From positions 1 through 64,000 of the forward strand of contig WHTA01000015.1 in assembly GCA_009379825.1 (NCBI GenBank): 64,000 nt of DNA, read 5' to 3'. The notes beneath the pieces were generated by a model, which saw nothing but the letters and a program-made list of their open reading frames with translations, ran no database searches and was not told the DNA's origin. Below, one piece after another: positions 1-8,937 of the stretch (the stretch's first letter is position 1; the number at the start of each line of letters is the position of its first letter). The DNA comes from Streptosporangiales bacterium (GTDB lineage: Bacteria > Actinomycetota > Actinomycetes > Streptosporangiales > WHST01). Made by a program: the position numbers and the translations under genes.

Positions 1-1
1 A

Positions 2-118
2 CCCACCGGAGTCTTCACCCGCATCGCCCAGCGACTCCTCGCCCTCACCTCCGGCATCTGGACCAACTGGACCACCGGCGTCACCAGCAAACGATCACTA
101 ACCGCCTACGACCACTGA
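2..118 (+). mobile_element. 3' end of a transposase gene, probably IS982 family
   Basis: The frame starting at base 2 is open from the window edge to a TGA at 116-118 and encodes about 38 residues containing RIAQRLLALTSGIWTNW and ending RSLTAYDH. This resembles the C-terminus of actinobacterial IS982-type DDE transposases. That identification rests on remembered family tails only. The rest of the gene lies outside the window, so I cannot tell whether the element is intact. No terminal inverted repeat could be assigned in the 40 bases that follow. Confidence 0.55.
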
Positions 119-159
119 CCAAGGAATCAACCATCTAGGCGAACAGGAACGGGCCGGGC

Positions 160-1400
160 TTACTTCCCGGCGACCTCGTCCTCCACGTAGCGGACTCGGC
201 TGATTCCGATACCGAAAAGCAACAGAGCGACCGTGGAGGCGAGCAGCAGGGCCAGCGGCGGGTTCCAGCTACCGGTGCTCTCCCGCAGCACGCCGACGAG
301 GAACGGGCCGCCGGCCGCGGCGAAGTAGCCCACGCCCTGCACGAACCCGGACAGCGCGCTGCTGCCCTGACCGGTGCGGCTGCGCAGGCCGATCATGATC
401 AGCGCGATGGGGAACGCGCCACCGCCGGTACCGAGCAGCAGCGCCCACAGCCACGGCACGACCGCCGGCGTAAGTAACAATCCGATGTACCCGAGCATGT
501 AGCAGGCACAGACGGTGAGGATGACCGGCAACAGCGTGTGCACGCGCGCGGTGATGGCGGCGAGCGTCACGGACACCACCATGCCCACGGCCGGCACCAG
601 CGAGAGGTGAGGCCGGCGGTCGTCTCGTCCACGCCGGCGTCGCGCAGGATGGTCGGCAGCCAGCCCAGCTGGGCGTACCCGTTCGCCGACTGCACGGCGA
701 AGAACCCGGTGAGCAGCCAGGCGGTCTTGTTCCTGACCAGCCGGCGGGCGGTCACCGCGCGGCCGGCCTGCCGCGACGGCGTGGTGTCGCCGAGCAGGCC
801 GAGCCAGGGCAGGGCCGCGACCAGGCTCACCAGCGCCCACATGCCGAGGGCGGACTGCCAGCCGCCGTCGGTCTTCGCCAGCGGCGCCGATACCGCCGCC
901 GCGACGGCGGTGGCCAGCTGCAGCAGCGTCGTGTAGACGCCGGTGACCAGCCCGATCTGCTGCGGGAAGTACACCTTCACCAGCGCAGGGATGAGCACGT
1001 TCGCGACACCGGCGCCGGCGAGTGCGATGCCGCTGGCCAGCACGAAGACCGTGGCACTCGGCACGAGCGCCCGGACGCCCAGCCCCGCGGTGATGACGAA
1101 CATGCAGATCATGCACAGCCGCCTGATGCCCACCCGCGCGGCCAGCGGCGGCGCGGCCACACCGCACAGCCCGAAGCACAGCACCGGCAGGGTGGTGATC
1201 AGCCCGGCGAGCGCGCCGGAGAGGCCCAGGTCGTTCCGTACCTCGGTGAGTACGGGTCCGAGGCTGCTGGCCAGCGGGCGGAGGTTCAAGGCGACGAGCG
1301 CGATGCCCAGCCAGACCAACAGGCGCTGCCGACGTGACGGACCGTCTACGCCATACCGTGAGCCTGGAATGGGTACAGTGTAGTGGTAGGGGACAGGCAC
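160..1400 (-). pseudogene. CynX/NimT-type MFS transporter, broken by a -1 frameshift
   Basis: The two halves of a 12-TM major facilitator protein of about 412 residues lie in different frames. The first half runs from a GTG at 1400 through the family-like stretch LVALNLRPLASSLGPVL to AGVDETTAGL. The second half resumes with SLVPAVGMVVSV and ends VRYVEDEVAGK. The break is near 604-612, where one missing base would restore a continuous protein. CynX-family members export or import small anions such as cyanate, or drugs; the substrate here is unknown. The gene is divergent from rpsA. A sequencing error is possible. The start is uncertain because the frame stays open into the rpsA leader. Confidence 0.75.
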
Positions 1401-1449
1401 GGTCTGTGCTGCGTTTTGTGGTCCCGCGAGGTGGTTGGGGGACCCCTCG

Positions 1450-1479
1450 TTGACCCTTGATCGTGGCGGACCGTATTCT
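1450..1479 (+). promoter_or_regulatory. Sigma-70-type promoter of rpsA
   Basis: TTGACC at 1450-1455 and TATTCT at 1474-1479 are separated by 18 bp. This is a good match to the housekeeping consensus and lies about 170 bp upstream of the rpsA start. Transcription would begin near 1486, leaving a long leader. No other comparable promoter was seen in this gap. Confidence 0.6.
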
Positions 1480-1655
1480 GACCTGTGCGCTTTGGGCCTG
1501 CGCGACCTCGGACGGAGCAGGCTGCGCTCGCTCACGTCGATCACCCGGGTACCGCGAACACCGGTTTTCCCGTTCACCTCGGCAGGAGAAGGGCCCGGGG
1601 CGCTGACAACAGGACACGCACGATCATCCAGTCCACACCGGAGTCAACCGAACAC

Positions 1656-3197
1656 ATGACGAGCAGCACTGACGCCGCCCCGTCGGCGCCGCAACAGGTA
1701 GCGGTCAACGACGTAGGGTCTGCAGAAGACTTTCTGGCGGCGGTCGACCAGACAATCAAGTACTTCAACGACGGCGACATCGTCGATGGCACCGTCGTCA
1801 AGGTCGACCGGGACGAGGTCCTGCTCGACATCGGATACAAGACCGAGGGTGTGATTCCGAGCCGAGAGCTCTCCATCAAGCACGACGTCGATCCGGCGGA
1901 GGTCGTGACCGTTGGTGACGGCGTCGAGGCACTCGTTCTCCAGAAGGAGGACAAGGAGGGTCGGCTGATCCTGTCCAAGAAGCGCGCGCAGTACGAGCGC
2001 GCCTGGGGCACGATCGAGAAGATCAAGGACGACGACGGCATCGTCACCGGCACGGTCATCGAGGTGGTCAAGGGTGGCCTGATCCTCGATATCGGGTTGC
2101 GTGGCTTCTTGCCCGCATCGCTGGTGGAGATGCGGCGGGTCCGTGACCTGCAGCCGTACGTCGGCAAGGAGCTCGAGGCCAAGATCATCGAGCTCGACAA
2201 GAACCGCAACAACGTAGTGCTGTCGCGCCGTGCGTGGCTGGAGCAGACGCAGTCCGAGGTCAGGCAGAACTTCCTGAACCAGCTGCAGAAGGGCCAGATC
2301 CGCAAGGGCGTCGTGTCCTCGATCGTCAACTTCGGTGCGTTCGTCGATCTCGGCGGCGTCGACGGTCTGGTGCACGTCTCCGAACTGTCCTGGAAGCACA
2401 TCGACCATCCGAGTGAGGTGGTCGAGGTGGGCCAGGAGGTCACGGTCGAGGTGCTCGAGGTCGACCTCGACAGGGAGCGGGTCTCGCTGTCGCTCAAGGC
2501 GACGCAGGAAGACCCGTGGCAGCAGTTCGCCCGTACGCACCAGATCAGCCAGGTCGTGCCAGGCAAGGTCACGAAGCTGGTGCCGTTCGGCGCGTTCGTG
2601 CGGGTCGAGGAGGGCATCGAGGGCCTGGTGCACATCTCCGAGCTGGCCGAGCGCCACGTGGAGATCCCGGAGCAGGTCGTCCAGGTCGGCAAGCAGATCT
2701 TCGTGAAGATCATCGACATCGACCTCGAACGGCGCCGGATCAGCCTGTCGCTGAAGCAGGCCTCCGAGAGCGTGTTGGCGTCCGAGGAGTTCGACCCGAC
2801 CCTCTACGGCATGGCCGCGGAGTACGACGAGCAGGGCAACTACAAGTACCCCGAGGGCTTCGAACCGGACAGCGGCGAGTGGCTCGAGGGCTTCGACAAG
2901 CAGCGCGAGGAGTGGGAGCGGCAGTACGCCGAGGCGCACTCCACCTGGGAGGCACACCGCAAGCAGGTCGAGGAGCTGCGCGCCGAGGAGGGTGCTCAGG
3001 CCGACGAGGCCGGCGCACCGAGCGGTGGCGGCGGTTCCTCGAGCAGCAGCAGTAGTAGTAGTAGCAGCAGCAGCAGCGGTGGCGGCGGCGGTGCCAGCCA
3101 GTACTCGTCCAACCAGGACGAGGCGGCGGGCGCGCTCGCTTCCGACGAGGCGCTGCAGGCTCTGCGGGACAAGCTCACCGGCGGCAGCCCGAGCTGA
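1656..3197 (+). CDS. rpsA: 30S ribosomal protein S1
   Basis: S1 binds mRNA on the 30S subunit. The 513-residue protein has four S1 RNA-binding repeats, at roughly residues 40-108, 125-192, 213-281 and 299-366. The last two carry the typical NFGAFVDLGGVDGLVHVSEL and PFGAFVRVEEGIEGLVHISE cores. Six-repeat proteobacterial S1 is longer; four repeats is usual for actinobacteria. An acidic linker follows, then a run of 14 serines between glycine blocks, then the conserved tail SDEALQALRDKLTGG. The ATG at 1656 was chosen because the S1 homology begins soon after it; upstream in-frame codons are in the leader. A strong terminator follows. Confidence 0.97.
   Translation: MTSSTDAAPSAPQQVAVNDVGSAEDFLAAVDQTIKYFNDGDIVDGTVVKVDRDEVLLDIGYKTEGVIPSRELSIKHDVDPAEVVTVGDGVEALVLQKEDKEGRLILSKKRAQYERAWGTIEKIKDDDGIVTGTVIEVVKGGLILDIGLRGFLPASLVEMRRVRDLQPYVGKELEAKIIELDKNRNNVVLSRRAWLEQTQSEVRQNFLNQLQKGQIRKGVVSSIVNFGAFVDLGGVDGLVHVSELSWKHIDHPSEVVEVGQEVTVEVLEVDLDRERVSLSLKATQEDPWQQFARTHQISQVVPGKVTKLVPFGAFVRVEEGIEGLVHISELAERHVEIPEQVVQVGKQIFVKIIDIDLERRRISLSLKQASESVLASEEFDPTLYGMAAEYDEQGNYKYPEGFEPDSGEWLEGFDKQREEWERQYAEAHSTWEAHRKQVEELRAEEGAQADEAGAPSGGGGSSSSSSSSSSSSSSGGGGGASQYSSNQDEAAGALASDEALQALRDKLTGGSPS
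3036..3077 (+). repeat. Trinucleotide (AGC/AGT) run encoding 14 serines in rpsA
   Basis: Fourteen consecutive serine codons, twelve of them AGC or AGT, sit between GGC-rich glycine codons in the disordered tail of S1. The pure triplet run is prone to replication slippage. Because its unit is one codon, length change would not shift the frame. Confidence 0.9.
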
Positions 3198-3220
3198 CCC
3201 GCACCGCAACAGTCACCAGA

Positions 3221-3258
3221 CGGCAGGGGCCGCGTCTTCGGACGCGGCCCCTCTGCCG
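3221..3258. terminator. Bidirectional terminator hairpin between rpsA and the DUF899 gene
   Basis: A 16-base left arm (3221-3236) and an 18-base right arm (3241-3258) pair around a TTCG tetraloop, with one two-base bulge. The stem is very GC-rich and lies between the stop codons of two convergent genes. There is no long T tract, which is usual in high-GC genomes. Confidence 0.85.
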
Positions 3259-3263
3259 TGCCG

Positions 3264-4034
3264 TCAGCAGCATGACGCCCTGGTCTCTCCGGTGCCGTGC
3301 GTGCTGCCGAGGTCGTCGGAGTGGCCGGCCTCGAGCCGCGGCCACTGGGCGATGGGACGCCCGGCGATGCGGAACGGCCCGCCGTCGGCGTCCCACTCCT
3401 GCGGCCAGCCGTCCGGCGAGTCCTCCCACGCCTCGCGCCGCCCGTACGCGGTCAGGTCAAGCAGCCCGTAGCTGGGTGCCATCGCCTCGACGCCGCGGCC
3501 CGTGGTCCAGTAGGTCTCGAACACGCGGTCGCCTTGCCGCAGGTAGCAGACGAGGTGGAACATGCCGACCGTGCGCCCGGTGAGCAGTGCGTCCGCGGAC
3601 TCCTGCACCGAGTACCAGGGCATGTCCAGGCCGAGGAAGTCGCGGTAGCGGACGCTCTCCTCGTACGGGCCCTGGCAGAGGGTGGCGTAGGTGACGTCGC
3701 GGGAGTGCAGGTGCGACAGCTCGTGGACCTGCCCGTTGAAGAACGTGCAGCCCTCGCACTGGTCGGCGGCGGGCCGGCCGGTGTACCACATGTGGAAGTA
3801 GGCGACGAGCTGCTGGCGGCCCTCGAAGACGTCGAGCAGCCGGACGCGGCCGTCCTTGCCGACCAGCGGGACGGTGGCGTCCACCTCGACCATCGGCAGG
3901 CGGCGGCGGGCGGCCGCGATCGCGTCACCTTCGCGGGTGTGCGCCTTCTCCCTGGCGCGCAGCGCGTTCAGCTCGGCCTGAAAGCTGGCACGGTCGACGA
4001 CGGCAGGTGCCGATGATGTCGCTTCTGTGTTCAT
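3264..4034 (-). CDS. DUF899 family protein (thioredoxin-like fold)
   Basis: The 256-residue protein has the DUF899 hallmarks: PLVGKDGRVRLLDVFEGR, then VAYFHMWYTG and the CxxC-containing DQCEGCTFFNG near residue 95, followed by TYATLCQGPYEE. The family has a thioredoxin-like architecture and is often predicted to be a dithiol-disulfide oxidoreductase, but its substrate is not established. No signal peptide is present, so it should be cytosolic. It converges on rpsA. It lies 81 bp downstream of the ECF sigma gene on the same strand and could be read from the same transcript; that link is inference. Confidence 0.85.
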   Translation of the reverse strand: MNTEATSSAPAVVDRASFQAELNALRAREKAHTREGDAIAAARRRLPMVEVDATVPLVGKDGRVRLLDVFEGRQQLVAYFHMWYTGRPAADQCEGCTFFNGQVHELSHLHSRDVTYATLCQGPYEESVRYRDFLGLDMPWYSVQESADALLTGRTVGMFHLVCYLRQGDRVFETYWTTGRGVEAMAPSYGLLDLTAYGRREAWEDSPDGWPQEWDADGGPFRIAGRPIAQWPRLEAGHSDDLGSTHGTGETRASCC

Positions 4035-4115
4035 CGGACTGTCCCCTTCATTCTCGTGGTGGTTCGACCCACCGACGAAGGACGCGCCCCGGGATCGACA
4101 CCGGGCGCGGATTTT

Positions 4116-5336
4116 CTAGAGCTCTTCGAGCCGGCCGGCGAGATAACGGCGCTCGGCCTCGGTGGGCGCCAGTCGGATGGCTTCCTCGTACGCGGTCCTC
4201 GCCTCGGCGGCACGGCCGTCGCGGCGCAGCAGATCGGCCCGGGTCGCGGGCAGCAGGTGGTAGTCGCCGAGCCGGCCGGACGCCGCGATCTCGTCGACGA
4301 GGGCGAGGCCGGCCGGGATGCCGTCCGCCATGGCGACCGCCACCGCGCGGTTGAGGTCCACCACCGGGGACGGCGCCAGCCTGGTCAGTTCGGTGTACAG
4401 GATCGCGATCTGCGCCCAGTCCGTGCTCGCCGCGTCCGGCGCGGTGGCGTGGCAGGCGGCGATGGCCGCCTGCACCTGGTACGGCCCGGCACGCTTCATG
4501 GCGAGCGCCGCGTCCAGCGTCGCCACGCCCTCGGCGATGAGCGGCCGGTCCCACCGGGAGCGGTCCTGGTGCTCGAGCGTGACCAGTACCCCCTGGGCGT
4601 CGGTGCGCGTCGCGCGTCGTGCCCCGTGCAGCAGCATCAGCGCGAGCAGCCCGCGCGGCTCGGGTTCGTGCGGCAGCAACCGCACCAGCACGCGGCCGAG
4701 CCTGACGGCCTCGCCGGACAGGTCGCGGTGGCCGTCCTCGTCGTCGTAGCCCTGGTTGAAGATCAGGTAGAGCACCGCGAGCACGGCCGCCAGCCAGTCC
4801 GGCAGCAGCTCGGCGGGCGGCACCCGGTACGGGATGCCGGCCTCGGCGATCTTGCGCTTCGCCCGCACCAGCCGTTGCGCCATGGTGGCCTCGGCGGTCA
4901 GCAGGGCCCGCGCGATCTCCGCCGTGGTCAGGCCGGCCAGGGTGCGCAGGGTGAGCGCCACCCGGGCCTGGAACGGCAGCGCCGGGTGGCAGCAGGTGAA
5001 GATCAGCCGCAGCCGCTCGTCCGGGATGTCCTCCGCCTGTGGTTCTTCCCGGTCGCGGCTCAGCACGGCGAGCTGACGGAGCTTGGCGGCACCGGCCGCG
5101 TCCCTGCGCAGCCGATCGGTGGCGCGGTTGCGTGCGGTGGTGGTCAGCCAGGCGCCGGGGCGGCGCGGTACGCCGTCGCGCGGCCAGGTCGCCAGGGCGG
5201 CGGCGAACGCATCCTGCGCGCAGTCCTCGGCCAGGTCCCAGTCCGCGGTGAGCCCGATCAGCGTCGCGATCACCTGGCCCCACTCGTCCCGGTACGCCGC
5301 GTCGACCGCCGCCCGTACCGGGTCGTGTCCGGTCAT
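4116..5336 (-). CDS. ECF RNA polymerase sigma factor with C-terminal TPR-like extension (ECF42 type)
   Basis: The 406-residue protein starts with sigma-70 region 2 (DWDLAEDCAQDAFAAALATW, then PGAWLTTTARNRATDRLRR). Region 4 follows (RVALTLRTLAGLTTAEIARALL with the helix-turn-helix). After that comes a long C-terminal domain of about 230 residues (LYLIFNQGYDDEDG, later LNRAVAVAMADGIPAGLALVD). This layout and the adjacent DGPF protein are the known signature of the ECF42 group. There is no anti-sigma gene; in this group the C-terminal extension is thought to control activity. The ATG at 5336 overlaps the upstream DGPF stop by four bases. Confidence 0.93.
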   Translation of the reverse strand: MTGHDPVRAAVDAAYRDEWGQVIATLIGLTADWDLAEDCAQDAFAAALATWPRDGVPRRPGAWLTTTARNRATDRLRRDAAGAAKLRQLAVLSRDREEPQAEDIPDERLRLIFTCCHPALPFQARVALTLRTLAGLTTAEIARALLTAEATMAQRLVRAKRKIAEAGIPYRVPPAELLPDWLAAVLAVLYLIFNQGYDDEDGHRDLSGEAVRLGRVLVRLLPHEPEPRGLLALMLLHGARRATRTDAQGVLVTLEHQDRSRWDRPLIAEGVATLDAALAMKRAGPYQVQAAIAACHATAPDAASTDWAQIAILYTELTRLAPSPVVDLNRAVAVAMADGIPAGLALVDEIAASGRLGDYHLLPATRADLLRRDGRAAEARTAYEEAIRLAPTEAERRYLAGRLEEL

Positions 5337-5668
5337 TCCCAGACCGGGCGGATCTCGATGCCGCCCCAGCGCGCGTAGGGGTGGCCGGCGGCGATCGCGA
5401 TCGCCTCGTCGAGGTTCGCGCAATCCACGACCACGAAGCCGCCGACGAAGTCCTTGGTCTCCGCGAACGGCCCGTCCGAGATCAGCGTCTCGCCGTCCCT
5501 GACCCGCACCGTGGTCGCGTCCACCACCGGGCGCAGCCGCATGCCGGTGAGCCTGGCGCCGCGCCGCTCCAGGTCCGCCAGCCACGCCTGGTGGGTGGGG
5601 TCCGCCCCGAGCTCCTCGTTCGTCGGCGAGGCGGTCTCGTCGTCACAGATCAGCAGCACGTACTTCAT
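5333..5668 (-). CDS. DGPF/YCII-related protein, partner of the ECF sigma factor
   Basis: The 111-residue protein begins MKYVLLICDDE and contains SDGPFAETKDFVGGFVVVDC, the DGPF motif that names the family, and ends ARWGGIEIRPVWE. YCII-like proteins have a ferredoxin-like fold. DGPF proteins are almost always encoded beside ECF42 sigma factors, but their biochemical role is unclear. Its stop overlaps the sigma start (ATGA, 5333-5336), so the two are translationally coupled. The gene upstream ends 29 bp away. Confidence 0.9.
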   Translation of the reverse strand: MKYVLLICDDETASPTNEELGADPTHQAWLADLERRGARLTGMRLRPVVDATTVRVRDGETLISDGPFAETKDFVGGFVVVDCANLDEAIAIAAGHPYARWGGIEIRPVWE

Positions 5669-5697
5669 GCTCCGAATTGTGTCCCATCGGCGTGCGC

Positions 5698-6609
5698 TCA
5701 GGACCAGCGCAGCACCAGCGGGTCGTGCCTGCGGGCCAGCTCGACCAGGCCGGCGCGGGTGGCGGCGGGCAGCGGGCCGAACGGTGCGCGCGTCGCCTCG
5801 CTGGCGATGATGCCGCCTTCCTTCATCAGTACCTTGGTGGCGCGCAGGCCGCACTGCCTGTTCTCGTAGTGGATGAGCGGCAGGTGCTCCTCCCAGCGCG
5901 CGACGGCGGCGGCCACGTCACCGGCGAGGTAACCGCGCACTACGTCGCCGAGTACGTCGGGCACCATGCTGCTCGGCATGGTGCCGCGCGCGCCCGCCTG
6001 CAGGTCGGGGACGAGCGTGATCGACTCCTCGCCGTCGAACGGGCCGGGGAGCGCGTCGCCGGCGAGCTGGACGAGCTCCCGCAGCTTCGCCGCGGTGCCG
6101 GGCGACTCGACCTTCACATACTGGATCTGCGGCACCTCGACCGCGAGCCCGGCCAGCTCCGCGGCGGTGAGCTCGGTGCCGCTCATCGGCGCGTCCTGCA
6201 CCATGATGGGGATGTCGACGGCTTCGGCTACGGTGGCGAAGTAGTCGGCCTGCTTCGCCGCCGGCACCCGCAGCGTGGCGCCGTGGTACGGCGGCATCAG
6301 CATGACCATCGCCGCGCCGTGCTCCTCGGCCTGTCGGCTGCGCATGGCCGCCACCCGCGCGCTGTAGTGGCTGGTGGTCACGATGACGGGAACCCTGCCG
6401 CCGACCCAGTGAAGCATCTTCGCGAGCAGCGTGTCGCGCTCGGCGTCGGTGAGCGAGAACTGCTCCGAGTAGTTCGCCAGCACGCAGATGCCGTCGACGC
6501 CGGCGTCGACGAGGAACTCCACGACGTTGCGCTGGCTGTCCAGGTCGAGCGTCTCGTCGTCGTGGAAGGTCGTCGGGGCGATGGGGAAGACCCCGCTGAG
6601 CGGGCTCAC
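5698..6609 (-). CDS. Dihydrodipicolinate synthase/N-acetylneuraminate lyase family protein
   Basis: This 303-residue (beta/alpha)8 protein begins LSGVFPIAPTTFHDD. The Schiff-base lysine is visible as K166 in IQYVKVESPG. The family's catalytic tyrosine (YNVP in DapA) is replaced by Q138 in MVQDAPMSG, so it is unlikely to be lysine-pathway DapA. Family members cleave or condense 2-oxo acids with aldehydes. The GTG start overlaps the stop of the enoyl-CoA hydratase gene (6606-6609), so it is the last gene of the CoA-transferase/Tct operon. It may cleave a C-C bond late in that pathway. The substrate is not deducible. Confidence 0.88.
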   Translation of the reverse strand: MSPLSGVFPIAPTTFHDDETLDLDSQRNVVEFLVDAGVDGICVLANYSEQFSLTDAERDTLLAKMLHWVGGRVPVIVTTSHYSARVAAMRSRQAEEHGAAMVMLMPPYHGATLRVPAAKQADYFATVAEAVDIPIMVQDAPMSGTELTAAELAGLAVEVPQIQYVKVESPGTAAKLRELVQLAGDALPGPFDGEESITLVPDLQAGARGTMPSSMVPDVLGDVVRGYLAGDVAAAVARWEEHLPLIHYENRQCGLRATKVLMKEGGIIASEATRAPFGPLPAATRAGLVELARRHDPLVLRWS

Positions 6610-7379
6610 CTGCCGGTCCACTGTGGCTTCTGCTTGTCGAGGAACGACTTGACGCCGTGCGCGAAGTCGGCGCTGCCGAACACCAGCCGGACGATGTCGT
6701 CGCCGTCGGGGAGCGCGGCGACCCGCAACCGGTGCACGGCCTCCTTCGCCGCCCACATGGTCAACGGTGCGTGCTTCGCCAGCCGGTCGGTCACCTCGGC
6801 CGCGCACGCGTCCAGGCCGTCGTCGGTGCACACCTCCGCGACGAAGCCGGCAGCGTGTGCTTCCTCCGCGCTGAACAGGCGCGCGCGCAGCAACATGTCG
6901 AGCGTCCGCGCCGGGCCGAGATGGTTGACGAGGAGGGAGTAGGTGTTCATCGACAGGCAGTTGCCGACGGTACGGGCGATCGGCACGCCGAAGCGTGCGT
7001 TCGTGGTGGCCACCCGGATGTCGCACACCGACGCGAGCGCGAGCCCGCCGCCGACGCAGTAGCCACTCACCGCCGCGACGGTCGGCACCCGTACCCGTTC
7101 GAGTGCGCCGACCACCTCGCTGATCCGTGCCTCGTACGCGATGCCGTCGTTGCCGTCCTGGAACTCGGTGAAGTGCGAGATGTCGGTGCCGGCGATGAAG
7201 GCGTCGTCGCCTACGCCGCGCAGCACCATGGCCTTCACGGTGTCGTCGTCGTTGGCCTCGGCGCACGCGGCCGCGAGTCCGTCGTACATCTCCCAGGTCA
7301 TCGCGTTGCGTTGCGCGGGCCGGTTGAAGAACACTCGCAGCACCGCGCCATCGCGTTCGGTCAACAGTTCCTCAGCCAC
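6606..7379 (-). CDS. Enoyl-CoA hydratase/isomerase family protein
   Basis: The 257-residue crotonase-fold protein has the oxyanion-hole segments RNAMTWEMYDGL with AFIAGTDISHF, and AAVSGYCVGGGLALASVCDIRVA. At the position of the second catalytic glutamate of classical hydratases it reads FGVPIARTVGNCLS, so that residue may be missing. Hydration is therefore not assured; isomerase, dehalogenase or C-C lyase chemistry is possible. It lies between tctA (22 bp gap) and the DapA-like gene (4 bp overlap). It probably acts on the CoA thioester made by the class III CoA-transferase upstream. Confidence 0.9.
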   Translation of the reverse strand: MAEELLTERDGAVLRVFFNRPAQRNAMTWEMYDGLAAACAEANDDDTVKAMVLRGVGDDAFIAGTDISHFTEFQDGNDGIAYEARISEVVGALERVRVPTVAAVSGYCVGGGLALASVCDIRVATTNARFGVPIARTVGNCLSMNTYSLLVNHLGPARTLDMLLRARLFSAEEAHAAGFVAEVCTDDGLDACAAEVTDRLAKHAPLTMWAAKEAVHRLRVAALPDGDDIVRLVFGSADFAHGVKSFLDKQKPQWTGR

Positions 7380-7400
7380 CGTCGCCTCCCTCTCGCCGCA

Positions 7401-8936
7401 TCATTTCCGGTCGCCTTCCATGGTCTCTTCGCTGGCCTCGGGCGCGGCGGGGCGCCGGACGAGTCCGCGTACGCCGCGCGCGAGCGGCCGGCCGAACACC
7501 ACCGCGAGTGCGAGCACGAAGAGTACGAGTGCGATCGGCCGCTGGAAGAAGATGGTCAGGTCGCCGCCGCCCATGTCCGAGGTCTGCACCAGTGACTTCT
7601 CCATCAGGCCACCCAGGATGAGCCCGAGGATGACCGGCGCGGCGGGGTAGTCGTACTTCCGCATCAGGTAGCCGATCACGCCGAACGCGAGCGTCAGCCA
7701 GACGCCCCACATCCGGTTCTCGATGGCGTAGGCGCCGATGAACGACAGCAGCAGGATCAACGGGTAGAGCAGGCTGTAGCGCAGCCGCAGGATGGACGCG
7801 AAGAACGGCGCGAGCGGCAGGTTGAGCAGGATGAGGAACAGGTTGCCGATGTAGAACGACGCCATCAGGCCCCACGCCAGCTCCGGTTGCTCGCTGAGCA
7901 GCAGCGGGCCAGGCTGCACGCCGAAGATGAGGAACGCCCCGAGCAGCACGGCAGTGGTGCCAGAGCCGGGGATGCCGAGCGTCAGCGTGGGCACGAACGA
8001 GGCGTTGGTCGCCGCGTTGTTCGCCGCCTCGGGACCGGCCACGCCCTGCAGCATGCCCTTGCCGAACCGCTTCGACTGCTTGGAGACGCGGCGTTCCAGG
8101 TCGTACGAGAAGAACGACGCCAGCGTGGCACCGGCGCCCGGCAGGATCCCCACCAGGAAGCCGATGACGCCGCCGCGGCCGATCGACGGAGCGATCTGAC
8201 GCAGCTCGCCGCGCGAGATGATCATCTCGCGCAGCCTGGCGCGGATCGGGTCGGCGCCGCCCTTGCCGACCTGGCCCATCACCTCGGAGATCGCGAACAG
8301 GCCGATGACGACGCCGAGGAAGCTGATCCCGCCGCTGAGCACGATCTGGTCGAAGGTGTACCGCGCGACCCCGGTCTGGGCGTCGATGCCGACGGTCGAC
8401 AACACGATGCCGAACGCGGCCATCGCCAGGCCCTTCGCCTGCGACGTGCCACCGAAGCCGACGATGCTGGCCATGCCGACGAGCATCAGTGCGAACATCT
8501 CAGGTGGCCCGAAGTCCAGTGCGATGTTCGCGAACACCGGCGCCAGTGTCATGAGCGGGATGATGGTCAGCGTGCCGGACACGAACGACGCGATCGCGGC
8601 CGTGGCCAGTGCCTGACCCGCCTTGCCCTTCCTGGCGAGCGGGTAGCCGTCCAGCGTCACGACGGCGCTCGCGGAGTCGCCCGGGGTGGCGATGAGGATG
8701 GAGCTGATCGACGCGCCGTACTGGCAGCCGTAGTAGATCCCCGCGAGCATGATGAGTGCGGTGACCGGTTCGAGGGACAGTGTCAACGGCAGCAGCAGGG
8801 CGACACCGGTCGCCGAGCCGAGCCCGGGCAGCATGCCGATGACCGTGCCGAGGATGACGCCCGCCAGGCAGTAGACCAGGTTCTGTGCCGTGAACGCGGT
8901 GGTGAAGCCCAGCGCGATCTGCTCGAGGAGATCCAT
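7401..8936 (-). CDS. tctA: Tripartite tricarboxylate transporter permease, large subunit
   Basis: The 511-residue protein is the usual length for TctA, with about 11-12 membrane segments. It shows the family motif ILGTVIGMLPGLGSATGVALLLPLT near residues 27-53 and the repeat-related VIGFLVGILPGAGATLASFFSYDLE. With TctB and the extracellular TctC it forms a secondary transporter driven by an ion gradient for di- or tricarboxylates or similar organic acids. It is one base from tctB and is part of a six-gene operon. Confidence 0.95.
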   Translation of the reverse strand: MDLLEQIALGFTTAFTAQNLVYCLAGVILGTVIGMLPGLGSATGVALLLPLTLSLEPVTALIMLAGIYYGCQYGASISSILIATPGDSASAVVTLDGYPLARKGKAGQALATAAIASFVSGTLTIIPLMTLAPVFANIALDFGPPEMFALMLVGMASIVGFGGTSQAKGLAMAAFGIVLSTVGIDAQTGVARYTFDQIVLSGGISFLGVVIGLFAISEVMGQVGKGGADPIRARLREMIISRGELRQIAPSIGRGGVIGFLVGILPGAGATLASFFSYDLERRVSKQSKRFGKGMLQGVAGPEAANNAATNASFVPTLTLGIPGSGTTAVLLGAFLIFGVQPGPLLLSEQPELAWGLMASFYIGNLFLILLNLPLAPFFASILRLRYSLLYPLILLLSFIGAYAIENRMWGVWLTLAFGVIGYLMRKYDYPAAPVILGLILGGLMEKSLVQTSDMGGGDLTIFFQRPIALVLFVLALAVVFGRPLARGVRGLVRRPAAPEASEETMEGDRK

Positions 8937-8937
8937 C

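Noticed and set aside
1435-1659. Short plus-strand frames in the rpsA leader
   Set aside because: They lie in the untranslated leader or in the extension of the rpsA frame, with no ribosome-binding site or conserved sequence.
5698-6609. Lysine-pathway dihydrodipicolinate synthase (dapA)
   Set aside because: The catalytic tyrosine position is glutamine and the gene is the last member of a CoA-transferase/Tct operon, so biosynthetic DapA is unlikely.
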